In this document: positions 29,684 to 38,741 of the stretch, piece after piece
Numbering within the stretch: the stretch's first letter is position 1
How the letters are laid out: each line of letters opens with the position of its first letter
NCBI RefSeq assembly: GCF_900105025.1
Contig: NZ_LT629759.1
Location: forward strand, 1,240,001 to 1,304,000
Reading direction: 5' to 3'
From: Parafannyhessea umbonata
GTDB lineage: Bacteria > Actinomycetota > Coriobacteriia > Coriobacteriales > Atopobiaceae
Length of the DNA stretch: 64,000 nt
Position numbers and translations under genes: made by a program
The notes under the pieces: generated by a model
The model's input: the letters and a program-made list of their open reading frames with translations, nothing else
Told to the model about the DNA's origin: nothing
Database searches by the model: none

Positions 29684-29760
29684 CTTTCAGCCCCGCAGAT
29701 GCGGGGATCAAATCAACCCGTCAAGCTAATACGGGTCATCCCCAGACCTGGGTCGCCCCA
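29684..29760 (-). promoter_or_regulatory. Degenerate CRISPR-repeat pair in the cse1 5' leader (possible crRNA-like element)
   Basis: Read on the minus strand, 29760-29733 ends in GGGGATGACCC, 10 of 11 bases of the true repeat 3' handle, and carries a CCCAG/CTGGG mini-stem. A 21-nt pseudo-spacer (29732-29712) follows. Then 29711-29684 matches the array repeat at about 20 of 28 positions, with a perfect CCCCGCA/TGCGGGG stem (29691-29706). Cas6e could in principle process this. An independent terminator/attenuator is the alternative. Confidence 0.5.
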
Positions 29761-29852
29761 AAATCAATTGCCAATACACCCCCTCCTAAACTCGCTGGGG
29801 ACCAATCAGGTTCTGGTGCCATCTTATATCTCAACTATTATCTTGAAGTAAT

Positions 29853-32800
29853 TTATTCCTGAACGGTAGCCAATCCTCCGCGACGGGTATACCTCAGCCG
29901 TTTGCCAAGAAGCTCGCACTCATACACGCCGGGCTCCGACTCCTCCATGGGCAGCAGCAACCTCCCAGCCAGCCACGGCGACTCCTGCCAGCATCTCACG
30001 TAGTTCACGCACCCACGCTCAAGCTCCTCGATGCAACCGTCCAGTTTGTCTGTTGGGCAGATTGATATCGGGAGCCTGACGGCACACTCGGCAAGCAGCA
30101 GAGACTCCTCGCGCGAGGGCTCGCATTCCGTCGGCAGCACGGACCCTGCGGCAACGGACCCATTCCCCACCCAGGGGAGAAGGGCGATCTCGCCATCCTG
30201 CAGCTTCCTCACCAAGAGCACCTCGATGGTTTCCTGCGTGTCTCGAACGGCCCTGTTGCCGCGGTCGCTATCGCGTGGATCCTCGCCAACCGACATCTTG
30301 TCCGCAAGGTTCACGAGGGTCCAGTCGTTCTTCTTCGCATACGCAAGGTCCTGCAGCAGGCACGTCCGAGCACGTTGCACCTTTGCGTCGTTTCTCGCCT
30401 TCCGGTCGCGCTGTGCCGTTAGATAGGCCTCTCCCCAGCGCTCTGGTACGATCCGCTCGACCTGGTCGGAGTAGGCTTCCCGAACCAGATGGGGAATGTC
30501 GCGCGGAAGCAGAATGTCCGCCCCGGAACACTCGGTCGTCATCCCCAGCACGGAGAGGCTCTCCATGAGAGTCGCCACGTCGTACACGTTCGTCACGCCC
30601 TTGGCAAATGTCGGCCTTCCGCCATCGATCGCGTCGATGCCACGAACGTAGCAGCACGCCTCGCGCAGCATCTTGGGCCTCTCGCACTCGTCCTCTCCCC
30701 TCTTGTGCCGATGGGTCCTGCCAAGCCGCTGCAGCAGCAGGTCGATGGGGGCAACGTCCGTCACAAGCAGGTCAAAGTCGATGTCCAGGGACTGCTCCAA
30801 AACCTGAGTGCCCACAACAATGCGCGTATGCGGGCGCCGCCCATTCCCAACACTCGCGGCGGGACCAAGCTCGCTGCGCAGCACCTCCTCCGTACTCATT
30901 CGGTCAAGGTCGATAAACCTCGAGTGGTCCAGCGTCACAACGTCTTCGCCAAATACCTCGGCAAGGGCACGCTCCGCCTCCTGAGCACGCCCCACGGTGT
31001 CGCAAATCACTCCCGCGCATCCGCCGTCGCGCAGCCTATCCCGCAGCAACTCGACCAAGGTGTCAACGGAGTCGTCAATCAACTTCAGCGACACGGGCAC
31101 GCTTCGGCTGGATGCCTCCGCACCCACGCACAGGGCTTTGGTGCCGTCCGTATAGGTGATCTGGGGATACCCAACGTGCGGAACACTTGCCTTGGCCGGC
31201 GCCGCCGCTCCAGCTGATGCCGCCACGCCCTGCTTCTTCCTCAGGTAGGCGGGGGTCTTCGTCGCATGACGTTGCTCTCCTCCACCAGGCGCCGACGCCT
31301 TCTCGGACAGCCTTCTTCCCGACAGGTATGCCTCCACCATGCGCTCGCGCTGCCCGTCCGGAAGCGTCGCAGAAAGCAGCACCGTCGGGACCCGCCAATA
31401 GCCAAGCCACTGCAGGATCACATCCAGATACTGCCTCATGTACAGGTCGTACGCGTGACACTCGTCAACCACCACAGCCTTGTTGGCCAGCGCAAGCTGC
31501 CTTAGCGAGAGGTGCCTCATGTGGAGCGCGCCCATCAGCACCTGGTCGACGGTACACACAACAAAGTTCGACAGCATGCCCTTCTTCCGGCCGTACATCC
31601 ACGCGGAGACCGTCGCACCCTCAGACTCGAACTCGCGCGCATCACCCTCGCGAGCATTTCCCACAAGGCTCCTATGCCGCCGGGACTCCCTCACGAGTCC
31701 CTGGAACTCCTCGTTCAGGCCCGCCTTGCCGTGCGCAAGATAGATGTCCTTCTCCTCGAGGCTCCCGTCGCGCGGAAGCCTGTCGAGCCACTTGCGCACG
31801 CGCGCGAACATCGCGTCCGTCGTCGCCATTGTGGGCAGCGCCACGCAGACGCCGCCCAGTCCCCGGCGGTACGCCAAGAGCTCCGCGGCAACCAACGCGG
31901 CCTCCGTCTTGCCCTCGCCCATAGGCGCCTCGATCACCAGCAGACCGGGGTCCTTCGCATCCCATGCAACCTGCTCGGCAGCCCTTTGTATGGGCCTCGG
32001 CTCAATGCCGGCAGGCAGGCCAAACCTATGGCAGAAGAACTCCCCAAACGGCTCCACACAGGGCCTCTGCTCCGACCATGGCGCAGGAATATGCGCCATG
32101 GCCCAGGCGCGCTCCAGCCTGCGGCGCAGCGTCGCAACGTCCATGCCGTCGTCCACGTCGCAGACGTCGAGCAGCTCAAACAGGTCGCTATCGCTCGCCA
32201 GCCAGTCGCTGATGATCACCATACCCGTAAGCAGGCTCTCCACCGCAACGTCAAGCCTTAGCCGCACAAGGCGGCCAAGCCGCTCGTCGTCAATCTTCGC
32301 AAGCCACGCGGCATAGCCCACGAGCTCGTCCTGGGCTTCCTCCCAGGCCTCGTGACCTTCTCCGCCCCACCCCAGCGCGAGCAGGTCATGACTGCCGTCA
32401 CGCAAGCGCGTCCGCGCGGGAAAGTTCCCATGGTGGGCGCCAACGATGCTGGAAAGCGATCGCACCCCAGATGCTCCGCAATCCGGGGCGACGTGCCGGG
32501 CAAGGTACTTCTCCAGAATCAGCTCTCCGGCAATTGGATGCGTAGGGTCCCGCTTCCCCACCAGGTCACGATTCAGCACGAACCCCGCACGTTCGGGCTT
32601 CCAGGCTATGCCACGGTTATCGCTCCAGCCAAACGGCACGCCCTTCGCCTGGAACACCGGCGTCGCCTTCCCAACGTCGTGCGCGCCCGCGAGGAACACC
32701 AGAAGGGACCTGGCCAATGCTTCGTCCCCGCCATCCTCACCGCCGACCGCCCGAGCGACAACCTCCCTCGTCGCCTCAGGAAGCCAGCAATCCCACAGTC

Positions 32801-32933
32801 TGCCAGCCACCCCAGCGGCGTCAGCCAGGTGCACGTACAGCGGGAGCCAGCACTCACCCTCACCGTAATCCGACTTGCCCCACAGCGACCTCGCCGCCGC
32901 GGACAAGTTTCCAAACCCATCGGAACCCGTCAT
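29853..32933 (-). CDS. cas3: Cas3 nuclease-helicase, type I-E
   Basis: This 1026-residue protein has an N-terminal HD nuclease (GAHDVGKATPVFQ, H85-D86). A superfamily 2 helicase follows: Walker A APMGEGKTEA near residue 335, DECH near 492, LLSATLP and motif VI LLLQRLGRTHRH. Cas3 unwinds and degrades the target after Cascade binding. ATG at 32933 follows AAGGGACGAG. It is first in the locus and separated from cse1 by 199 bases, so may be transcribed independently. Confidence 0.96.
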   Translation of the reverse strand: MTGSDGFGNLSAAARSLWGKSDYGEGECWLPLYVHLADAAGVAGRLWDCWLPEATREVVARAVGGEDGGDEALARSLLVFLAGAHDVGKATPVFQAKGVPFGWSDNRGIAWKPERAGFVLNRDLVGKRDPTHPIAGELILEKYLARHVAPDCGASGVRSLSSIVGAHHGNFPARTRLRDGSHDLLALGWGGEGHEAWEEAQDELVGYAAWLAKIDDERLGRLVRLRLDVAVESLLTGMVIISDWLASDSDLFELLDVCDVDDGMDVATLRRRLERAWAMAHIPAPWSEQRPCVEPFGEFFCHRFGLPAGIEPRPIQRAAEQVAWDAKDPGLLVIEAPMGEGKTEAALVAAELLAYRRGLGGVCVALPTMATTDAMFARVRKWLDRLPRDGSLEEKDIYLAHGKAGLNEEFQGLVRESRRHRSLVGNAREGDAREFESEGATVSAWMYGRKKGMLSNFVVCTVDQVLMGALHMRHLSLRQLALANKAVVVDECHAYDLYMRQYLDVILQWLGYWRVPTVLLSATLPDGQRERMVEAYLSGRRLSEKASAPGGGEQRHATKTPAYLRKKQGVAASAGAAAPAKASVPHVGYPQITYTDGTKALCVGAEASSRSVPVSLKLIDDSVDTLVELLRDRLRDGGCAGVICDTVGRAQEAERALAEVFGEDVVTLDHSRFIDLDRMSTEEVLRSELGPAASVGNGRRPHTRIVVGTQVLEQSLDIDFDLLVTDVAPIDLLLQRLGRTHRHKRGEDECERPKMLREACCYVRGIDAIDGGRPTFAKGVTNVYDVATLMESLSVLGMTTECSGADILLPRDIPHLVREAYSDQVERIVPERWGEAYLTAQRDRKARNDAKVQRARTCLLQDLAYAKKNDWTLVNLADKMSVGEDPRDSDRGNRAVRDTQETIEVLLVRKLQDGEIALLPWVGNGSVAAGSVLPTECEPSREESLLLAECAVRLPISICPTDKLDGCIEELERGCVNYVRCWQESPWLAGRLLLPMEESEPGVYECELLGKRLRYTRRGGLATVQE

Positions 32934-33146
32934 GGTCTCGTCCCTTTTGCGCCCGCAAAGTCGGCGCACACGCCATTGCCAACTGTCCCCCTAGACTGTG
33001 ACACATCGAGTGGACATTAATTCGGGACGAGAAGAACTTCTCCGCGTCTGGTGGCGGCGGCAACTTCGGCCTTCGATCTTCTCGACATGCGTCGTTATGA
33101 CCAGCAGTACAGAAAGCTCGGCGCAGGGATCGTTGGACCTGTAAAA

Positions 33147-33183
33147 GCATCGGGACCAAGGCCGAAGCCATTGGTCCCGATGC
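33147..33183. terminator. Perfect 13-bp hairpin upstream of the IS30 element
   Basis: GCATCGGGACCAA pairs with TTGGTCCCGATGC around a 12-base loop. It could be a terminator; there is no T-run. 32934-33146 otherwise holds only the expected cas3 promoter region. Confidence 0.4.
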
Positions 33184-33205
33184 ATCGGCAACGCCTATTG
33201 CCTGG

Positions 33206-34291
33206 TGTGAATCCACACTCCGAGTGCAACGGAATATCGCAAGGTAGGCGGCCCATCGCCGTCCCAACATGGTGCTTGCGAACAGTCACGAGGAGGTGGC
33301 GATGGACCGCTACGGCCATCTTGGCATCACCGAGCGCGAGGATATCATGCTGCTCTGGCGCGACGGGGAGGGCGTCAGCCAGATCGCGCGCGAGATCGGC
33401 AGGGACAAGTCGACGGTGTCGAGGGAGATGCGCCGCAACGGCTGGGCGAACCCCAGGACGGACAGGCCCTCCTACCGGGCCTCGACGGCGCAGAAGAGGG
33501 CGAGGTGCCGCAGGCCGCACCTGCTGGACGACCCCGGGACCAGGGCGCTCGTGGCGCGCCTCGTGCGCGACGAGAAGTGATCCCCCGAGCAGGTCGCCGG
33601 CAGGCTCGCCAGGGAGGACCCCGTGCGCTCGGTGAGCGACACGACGACATGCCGCGCGATCGCCAGGGGCGACCTCGACCGGGAGATGCCGGGCGGCCGG
33701 CGCGGCGCTTCCTCAGGCACCACGGCAGGAGGCGCCACGCGTCGGGCAAGCCCAAGGGCGCGTACGGGGCGCACGTCACGCACGAGATGTTCGAGCGCCC
33801 GCCCGTCGTGGCGCGCAGGTCCCGCATCGGGGACTGGGAGGGGGACACCGTCGCCGGCTGCGAGGGCGGGGCGTGCCTGGTGACGCAGGTCGACAGGAGG
33901 TCCGGCTACCTCATGGGCGGCAAGGCGGCCCACAAGACGAGCGCCGAGGTGGGAGGGGCCACCATGGGCTCCCTCGCCGGGATGGTGGTGCGCTCCATCA
34001 CGGTCGACCGCGGAAGCGAGTTCGCGTGCGCCACGAGCCTGCAGGAGGGCCCGGGCGCGCCCGTCTGCCTCTGCGACTCCCACCAGCCGTGGCAGAGGGG
34101 CACCAACGAGAACACCAACGGGCTCCTGAGGGACTGGTTCCCGAAGGGAGAGGAGCCTCGACGACGTCACCGACGAGGAGGTCCGGGAGGCGTACGATTC
34201 CCTCAACCACAGACCCCGCAAGCGCCTGGCGTGGAGGTGCCCCTGCGAAGTTTACTCTCGCCGATCGTTGCACTTGCTGTGAGGATTCACA
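33206..34291 (+). mobile_element. IS30-family insertion sequence, inactivated
   Basis: Imperfect terminal inverted repeats are visible: TGTGAATCCACAC...AGTGCAACG at 33206-33231, and on the other strand TGTGAATCCTCACAGC-AAGTGCAACG at 34291-34266. They bracket a broken IS30-type transposase. The element separates cas3 from the HEPN/DUF262 pair. No clear target duplication was found. Confidence 0.75.
33302..34255 (+). pseudogene. IS30 family transposase, broken
   Basis: The N-terminal HTH is intact (LGITEREDIMLLW, GVSQIAREIGRDKSTVSREMRRN). A TGA stop then interrupts at 33578 (DEK*SPEQVAGRL). The frame later shifts to give the catalytic core RRSRIGDWEGDTVAG, ITVDRGSEFA and HQPWQRGTNENTNGLLRDWFPKG. 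A second shift restores DDVTDEEVREAYDSLNHRPRKRL. One stop and two frameshifts make it inactive. Confidence 0.85.
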
Positions 34292-34325
34292 ACGGAAACT
34301 GCTAGCGAAGACAGCGAATCGCTCA

Positions 34326-34874
34326 TTAATACTCTTTGCAAAGACTATTGTCTGCATCGCCTGAAGGCTTGAAGTAATCAATGAACCAGTCGGACACTTG
34401 TAAGGTAGCCCTGTAAAACTGAAGCGCTCTTCTTGGCGTTACATTGTCATTATCTCCATGGGCTATTCTTCCGCGTTCCTTAACCATTGAACCTATTTCT
34501 GCTGATAGATCAATTGTATCCTTTCCGTTTGCCATATAACTTAAAAAAGCTCCACTTGCTACATTTGAAATCGATGACAGGATTCTCTTTAGATTATCGG
34601 GGTTTGGATTCTGCCATTTCTTGTACTGACTACGGGCATAGTCGGAAACAACAGATTCAGAATGACGCTCAATAAAGCATAGTATGCATGAGCTGGAAGT
34701 AACCTCCAGATGTCCTGAGCAGCGAATGACGAGAAGCTTTGCAAGATTTGAGACAACATCATCGTTGCAACTCTCCCGCTGCTCCAGCAATGATTGTACA
34801 AGACACTCCAGATCATCGAGACGCTGCATCGATTGCCGGACTTCATAGGGTGGCCATTCTTGTACTTCTGTCAT
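34326..34874 (-). CDS. HEPN-domain protein (MAE_28990/RiboL-PSP-like), predicted RNase toxin
   Basis: This 182-residue all-helical protein has an RGRIAHGDND motif near the C-terminus, the R-x4-H signature of HEPN ribonucleases. An N-terminal helical section starts at DDLECLVQSLLEQRESCNDDVVSNLAKLLVIRCSG. Its ATG overlaps the stop of the DUF262 gene (TAATG at 34872-34876), so the two are translationally coupled. GC content is visibly lower than in neighbours, suggesting transfer. By family knowledge HEPN proteins often cleave tRNA or other RNA in phage defence; that role is inferred here. Confidence 0.72.
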   Translation of the reverse strand: MTEVQEWPPYEVRQSMQRLDDLECLVQSLLEQRESCNDDVVSNLAKLLVIRCSGHLEVTSSSCILCFIERHSESVVSDYARSQYKKWQNPNPDNLKRILSSISNVASGAFLSYMANGKDTIDLSAEIGSMVKERGRIAHGDNDNVTPRRALQFYRATLQVSDWFIDYFKPSGDADNSLCKEY

Positions 34875-35998
34875 TAGCTTAATGCCTTGCAAACTAATGA
34901 AATTCTTTTATGTACCTGAGCTTCATCCGAGGTAGCGCTGGTGACCGAATCAACATACTCTTTATTACGGTTAAGCCTATCTAATAGTTGGCGTATAGAA
35001 CTAGCATTAAGCCCATTTCCATCATGCAGTGCATGCATGCAGCCAATCATTATTGATTCTGCCCGCGCGGTATTTAACTGCTTGCGATCAGTCATAAAGA
35101 AAGGGTGTGACACATCGCTTGCAGCGATAATATCCGCTGTTTTATCAAACAGACCCAAGGCTGTTGTTAATTCAGACTGAGAGGCATCACGGTATTTATC
35201 GGCAAAGCTGTTGAGGAACCCCCCAAGGGGTTTCGTGTAGGACTGTTCCTCTAGATATAGTGCGATGATTCGTAATACCAACTCATGGTCTCTGAACCGT
35301 TTATTCAACTGCACGGATCCATACAGCTTGCGCCAGGATGGCCTAATATTTGAGCAGTCCACAAGATTCATCAGCTCGCCATTGTATAGTGCCATGCGAA
35401 TTTCATGTGGCGTAAGTTGCGTACCTCCAGAATTCAAACGCTTGAATACATCGTATACAGCATTTTTTGATTCAGGCCTGTTGTCCAGCACGATTACAGT
35501 GGTGGTAATATATGTGTTATCTATTATTCGGCGATATTGCTCCGGTAGTTCATCATATGAAAGGCCATCGAATTTCGATCCAGCTAGTCTAAGCCGGTAT
35601 TTTTTATCACCATTAAAACCGGAATAGAAACGCCTAAGCGTCTCAAGGCGCTGCTGGCCATCGAGGACAAGAAGACGCCTGTCTGCCTGCTGTACAAGAA
35701 ATAAACCCGGAATTGGATATTCGAGTAGAAGAGATTCAACGAAAAGATCCATTTGCTTTTTATTCCAAACAAATCCCCTTTGAAAGGAGTTGAGATCACA
35801 GACGCCCTGCTCTGCAGATGTCATTCGTATGCGAGGAACCAGAATATCTTTATTCTCCAGTCGGCCCACAAGCCCTTTGACATCAAAATCTTGGCTCCGA
35901 AACGTAATGGGTGCGGCCGCCGGCTGCGGTTCTTCAAGTTCTTCTTTTTCTTCGGGAGTAAGATACGTCTCGTCGCCTTCGTAATCAATGTTGGTCAT
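34874..35998 (-). CDS. DUF262 domain protein (ParB/GmrS-like N-terminal domain)
   Basis: This 374-residue protein has the DUF262 motifs: FQRGFVWNKKQMDLFVESLL, YPIPGLFLV and the active-site DGQQRLETLRRFY, followed by FKRLNSGGTQLTPHEIRMALYNGE. DUF262 is a ParB-like NTPase/nuclease fold used in GmrSD (modified-DNA restriction) and SspE (phosphorothioation-sensing defence). Here the usual C-terminal DUF1524/HNH nuclease is missing; the partner is an overlapping HEPN gene. ATG at 35998 follows GGAGGAGCCGA. The pair is AT-richer than the flanking IS elements. Confidence 0.8.
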   Translation of the reverse strand: MTNIDYEGDETYLTPEEKEELEEPQPAAAPITFRSQDFDVKGLVGRLENKDILVPRIRMTSAEQGVCDLNSFQRGFVWNKKQMDLFVESLLLEYPIPGLFLVQQADRRLLVLDGQQRLETLRRFYSGFNGDKKYRLRLAGSKFDGLSYDELPEQYRRIIDNTYITTTVIVLDNRPESKNAVYDVFKRLNSGGTQLTPHEIRMALYNGELMNLVDCSNIRPSWRKLYGSVQLNKRFRDHELVLRIIALYLEEQSYTKPLGGFLNSFADKYRDASQSELTTALGLFDKTADIIAASDVSHPFFMTDRKQLNTARAESIMIGCMHALHDGNGLNASSIRQLLDRLNRNKEYVDSVTSATSDEAQVHKRISLVCKALS

Positions 35999-36255
35999 TC
36001 GGCTCCTCCAGCCTTGTATTAAGTAGCGAATCGCAGAAGGCCGCTCAATGCGGATGCGGCTCTGAAATCTGAGCTACGAGCCATACGTTTGCCCCTCCAT
36101 CATTCTAACCTTTTGAATAGCCGACCAGCGTACGGACAGAGCATGCTGTCTCGGATGTGTTTAGTCAAGCCTGGCTTTCGGTTTTGAGCATGGATTTCTT
36201 TCGGGTCCGTGCACGAAAGTTTTTCGGGTTTCGTCACGGGCCCGCCGGCGCCTCC

Positions 36256-37020
36256 CTACCTTCCCGACTTCCCGAGCATCAGGCTCTCCTCCAGCCTGTG
36301 GCTCGGGCCCCCGAACTCCACGAGCCTGCCGTGGTGCGCGACGCGGTCGACGATCGCCGCTGCGAGCTTGTCGTCCGCGAAGACGGTGCCCCACCTGCCG
36401 GACTCGACGTTGGCGGCGGATATGACGCTCCTCCTCTCGTAGCTCTCGGATATCACCTGGCAGGGCAGCCTCGCCCCGTCCACGTCGAAGGGCGCGTAGC
36501 CGAATTCGTCCAGGACCAGGAGCCTCGCCTTGGCCACGTCGGCGAGCAGCCTGTCGAGCGTCCCCTCGCGCTTGGCCTTGCCCAGCCGCGGCACCAGCTG
36601 GGCCGTCTGCCAGAACCCCGCGGGGTAGCCCGCGGACGTCGCGGCGATCCCGAGCGCGGTGGCCATGTGGGTCTTCCCGCGCCCCGTCTGCCCGTAGAAC
36701 ACGAGGTCCTCCGCGTCGCGCACGAACGCCAGGGAGCACATGTCCTCGCGACCCCAGTCGTCGGGGAACGCCACATTCGACCAGTCGAACCCCTCGATCG
36801 ACTTCGGCACGGGGAACCTCGCCTGCCTGAGCAGGCGCGCCCGCTTCGCCCTGTCGCGGTGGGCGATCTCCGACTCGAGCATCGACGTGCATGCCGCGAC
36901 CTGGCCGGGCGTCGCGGAGCCGAGGAAGGCGGCGATGGTGTCGCCGGATATGAAGAGCGCCCTGGCGGCGTCGCGGAAGGCCGCCTGCGCGGCCTCACGC
37001 TCCGAGCTCGTCTGCGGCAT
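36256..37020 (-). CDS. istB: IS21-A helper ATPase IstB
   Basis: This 254-residue AAA+ protein has Walker A GQTGRGKTHMATAL, Walker B RLLVLDEFGYAPFD and the IstB end DRVAHHGRLVEFGGPSHRLE. It overlaps the 3' end of its istA and would regulate transposition. It appears intact although its istA partner is interrupted. Confidence 0.9.
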   Translation of the reverse strand: MPQTSSEREAAQAAFRDAARALFISGDTIAAFLGSATPGQVAACTSMLESEIAHRDRAKRARLLRQARFPVPKSIEGFDWSNVAFPDDWGREDMCSLAFVRDAEDLVFYGQTGRGKTHMATALGIAATSAGYPAGFWQTAQLVPRLGKAKREGTLDRLLADVAKARLLVLDEFGYAPFDVDGARLPCQVISESYERRSVISAANVESGRWGTVFADDKLAAAIVDRVAHHGRLVEFGGPSHRLEESLMLGKSGR

Positions 37021-37277
37021 GGCGGTCGCCTCCCTCGAGCAGCCTCAGCGCCCCGTCGTAGACGCCCAGGTCGACCTCCTCGTCGTACTCGATGTTGATT
37101 TTCAATAGGAACTGCGCGGATGTCGCACGGGGACCTGACCACCGTACGCATCGGGAATTGAGCAGTATTCGCATGGGGGCCGTGCCCGGGCCGCGCAAGG
37201 GGCACGGCCCCCGCTATGTTTCCTCCGGGCGGGATTGATGATGAGTCGGACGAGGCCCGCCCGGAGAGGAAGGAAGG

Positions 37278-38741
37278 ATGACCGTGCCCCTTGACACAAG
37301 ACAGGCTATCAGGGAACTGGACGCCGGTGGTGCGTCCAGGTCGCAGATAGCGCGCGAGCTCCATGTGAGCCGCAACACCGTCCGCAAGTACGCGGACATG
37401 GAGGACATGTCGCCGGCCGCGCCCGTGAGCGCGAGGCCGCACCCCGCGATCGACGCCGACGCCGCGTGGGTGGACTCCGTCCTGGAGGCCGACCTCGGCG
37501 CGCCCAGGAAGCAGCGCCACACGGCGAAGAGGATCTACGACAGGCTGGTGGAGGAGCGCGGCTACGCGGGCTCCTACTCGACCGTGTGCCGATACGTGGG
37601 CGAGTGGAGGCGCGGGCACTCGCGCTCCCCGCGCGAGGGCTACCTCGAGCTCGCCTGGGAGCCCGGCACCGCGCAGGTCGACTACGGGTCGTTCCGCGCG
37701 GTCGTCGCGGGCGTCCCGCGCACCCTCAGGCTCCTCGTCGTGACGCTGCCCCACTCGAACGCCCGCTTCTGCGTGGCAATGGAGCTCGAGAGGTCCGAGT
37801 GCCTCTGCTGGGGCCTGCGCCTCGTCTTCGAGTGGGCCGGGCGGGCCCCGCGCGTCCTCGTGCTCGACAACGCCACGGAGGCCGGGCGCATGCTCCGCGG
37901 CATCGTCACCGAGTCCGAGCTGTTCTCGCACTTCAGGGCCCACTACCGCTGCGAGGTCCGCTTCTGCAACCCGCACTCCGGCAACGAGAAGGGCTCCGTC
38001 GAGAACGCCGTGGGGTTCCTCCGCCGGAACCTGCTCGTCCCCGTGCCCGAGGCCGCCTCGGTCGACGAGCTCAACGAGGGGCTCAGGGCCGGCTGCGAGC
38101 GGATCAACGCCGGCGCGAGGAACAGGGCCGGGGCGCCCACGCCGGAGGCGCTCCGCGAGGACCTCGCCGGGATGCTGGCCCTGCCGGGCGCGCCCTTCGA
38201 CGCGGTCAGGTGGACGCACGCGCGCGCCGACAAGCGCGGCTACGTGCGCGTGGACGGCAACCTCTACTGCGTCGGGCCCGCCTGGCACGACCGCGAGCTC
38301 GTGGTGGGCGTGCGCGCCAGGTCGGTCGAGGTCCTCGCCGACCGGGGCAGGCGCGTCGCCACGCTCGCGCGCAGCTTCGGTGAGGGCGAGACCGTGAGGA
38401 ACCCGGCGTCGCTGATCCCGGCGCTGGTGGCGAGGCCGAGGGCCTTCGGGGAGTCGACCATCAGGCGCGACATGCCCGGGGCGCTCGTGGGAGAGCTCGA
38501 CCGCTGCGACAAGGCCGGGAGGAGGAAGGCCCTCAGGGCGATAGGGAGGGCGTCCGAGCACTCCGGCTTCGGCGCCGCCTGCGAGGCGGCCGCGAGGATC
38601 TTCGCGGGCGGCAGGGTCCCGGACGACGCGTCCTGCGACGCGCTCGCGAGGCGCGTGGCCGCGGGCGGCCCCGAGCCGGGGCAGGCCGACCTCGCCGTCT
38701 ACGACGGCTTCCTCGGGGAGGCGGCGCGGGATGCAGAGTAG
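37278..38741 (+). CDS. istA: IS21-B transposase IstA, copy 1
   Basis: This 487-residue transposase has HTH ASRSQIARELHVSRNTVRKYA and DDE core residues in AQVDYGSFRA, VLDNATEAG and HSGNEKGSVENAVG. GGAAGGAAGG lies before the ATG. A GCCGTGCCC/GGGCACGGC hairpin lies upstream. The end overlaps istB by 11 bases. It appears intact. Confidence 0.95.
   Translation: MTVPLDTRQAIRELDAGGASRSQIARELHVSRNTVRKYADMEDMSPAAPVSARPHPAIDADAAWVDSVLEADLGAPRKQRHTAKRIYDRLVEERGYAGSYSTVCRYVGEWRRGHSRSPREGYLELAWEPGTAQVDYGSFRAVVAGVPRTLRLLVVTLPHSNARFCVAMELERSECLCWGLRLVFEWAGRAPRVLVLDNATEAGRMLRGIVTESELFSHFRAHYRCEVRFCNPHSGNEKGSVENAVGFLRRNLLVPVPEAASVDELNEGLRAGCERINAGARNRAGAPTPEALREDLAGMLALPGAPFDAVRWTHARADKRGYVRVDGNLYCVGPAWHDRELVVGVRARSVEVLADRGRRVATLARSFGEGETVRNPASLIPALVARPRAFGESTIRRDMPGALVGELDRCDKAGRRKALRAIGRASEHSGFGAACEAAARIFAGGRVPDDASCDALARRVAAGGPEPGQADLAVYDGFLGEAARDAE

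Noticed and set aside
29770-29777. GTATTGGC as a confirmed target of the pseudo-spacer
   Set aside because: The seed-like match depends on register and no recognisable PAM precedes it, so it is kept only as supporting observation.
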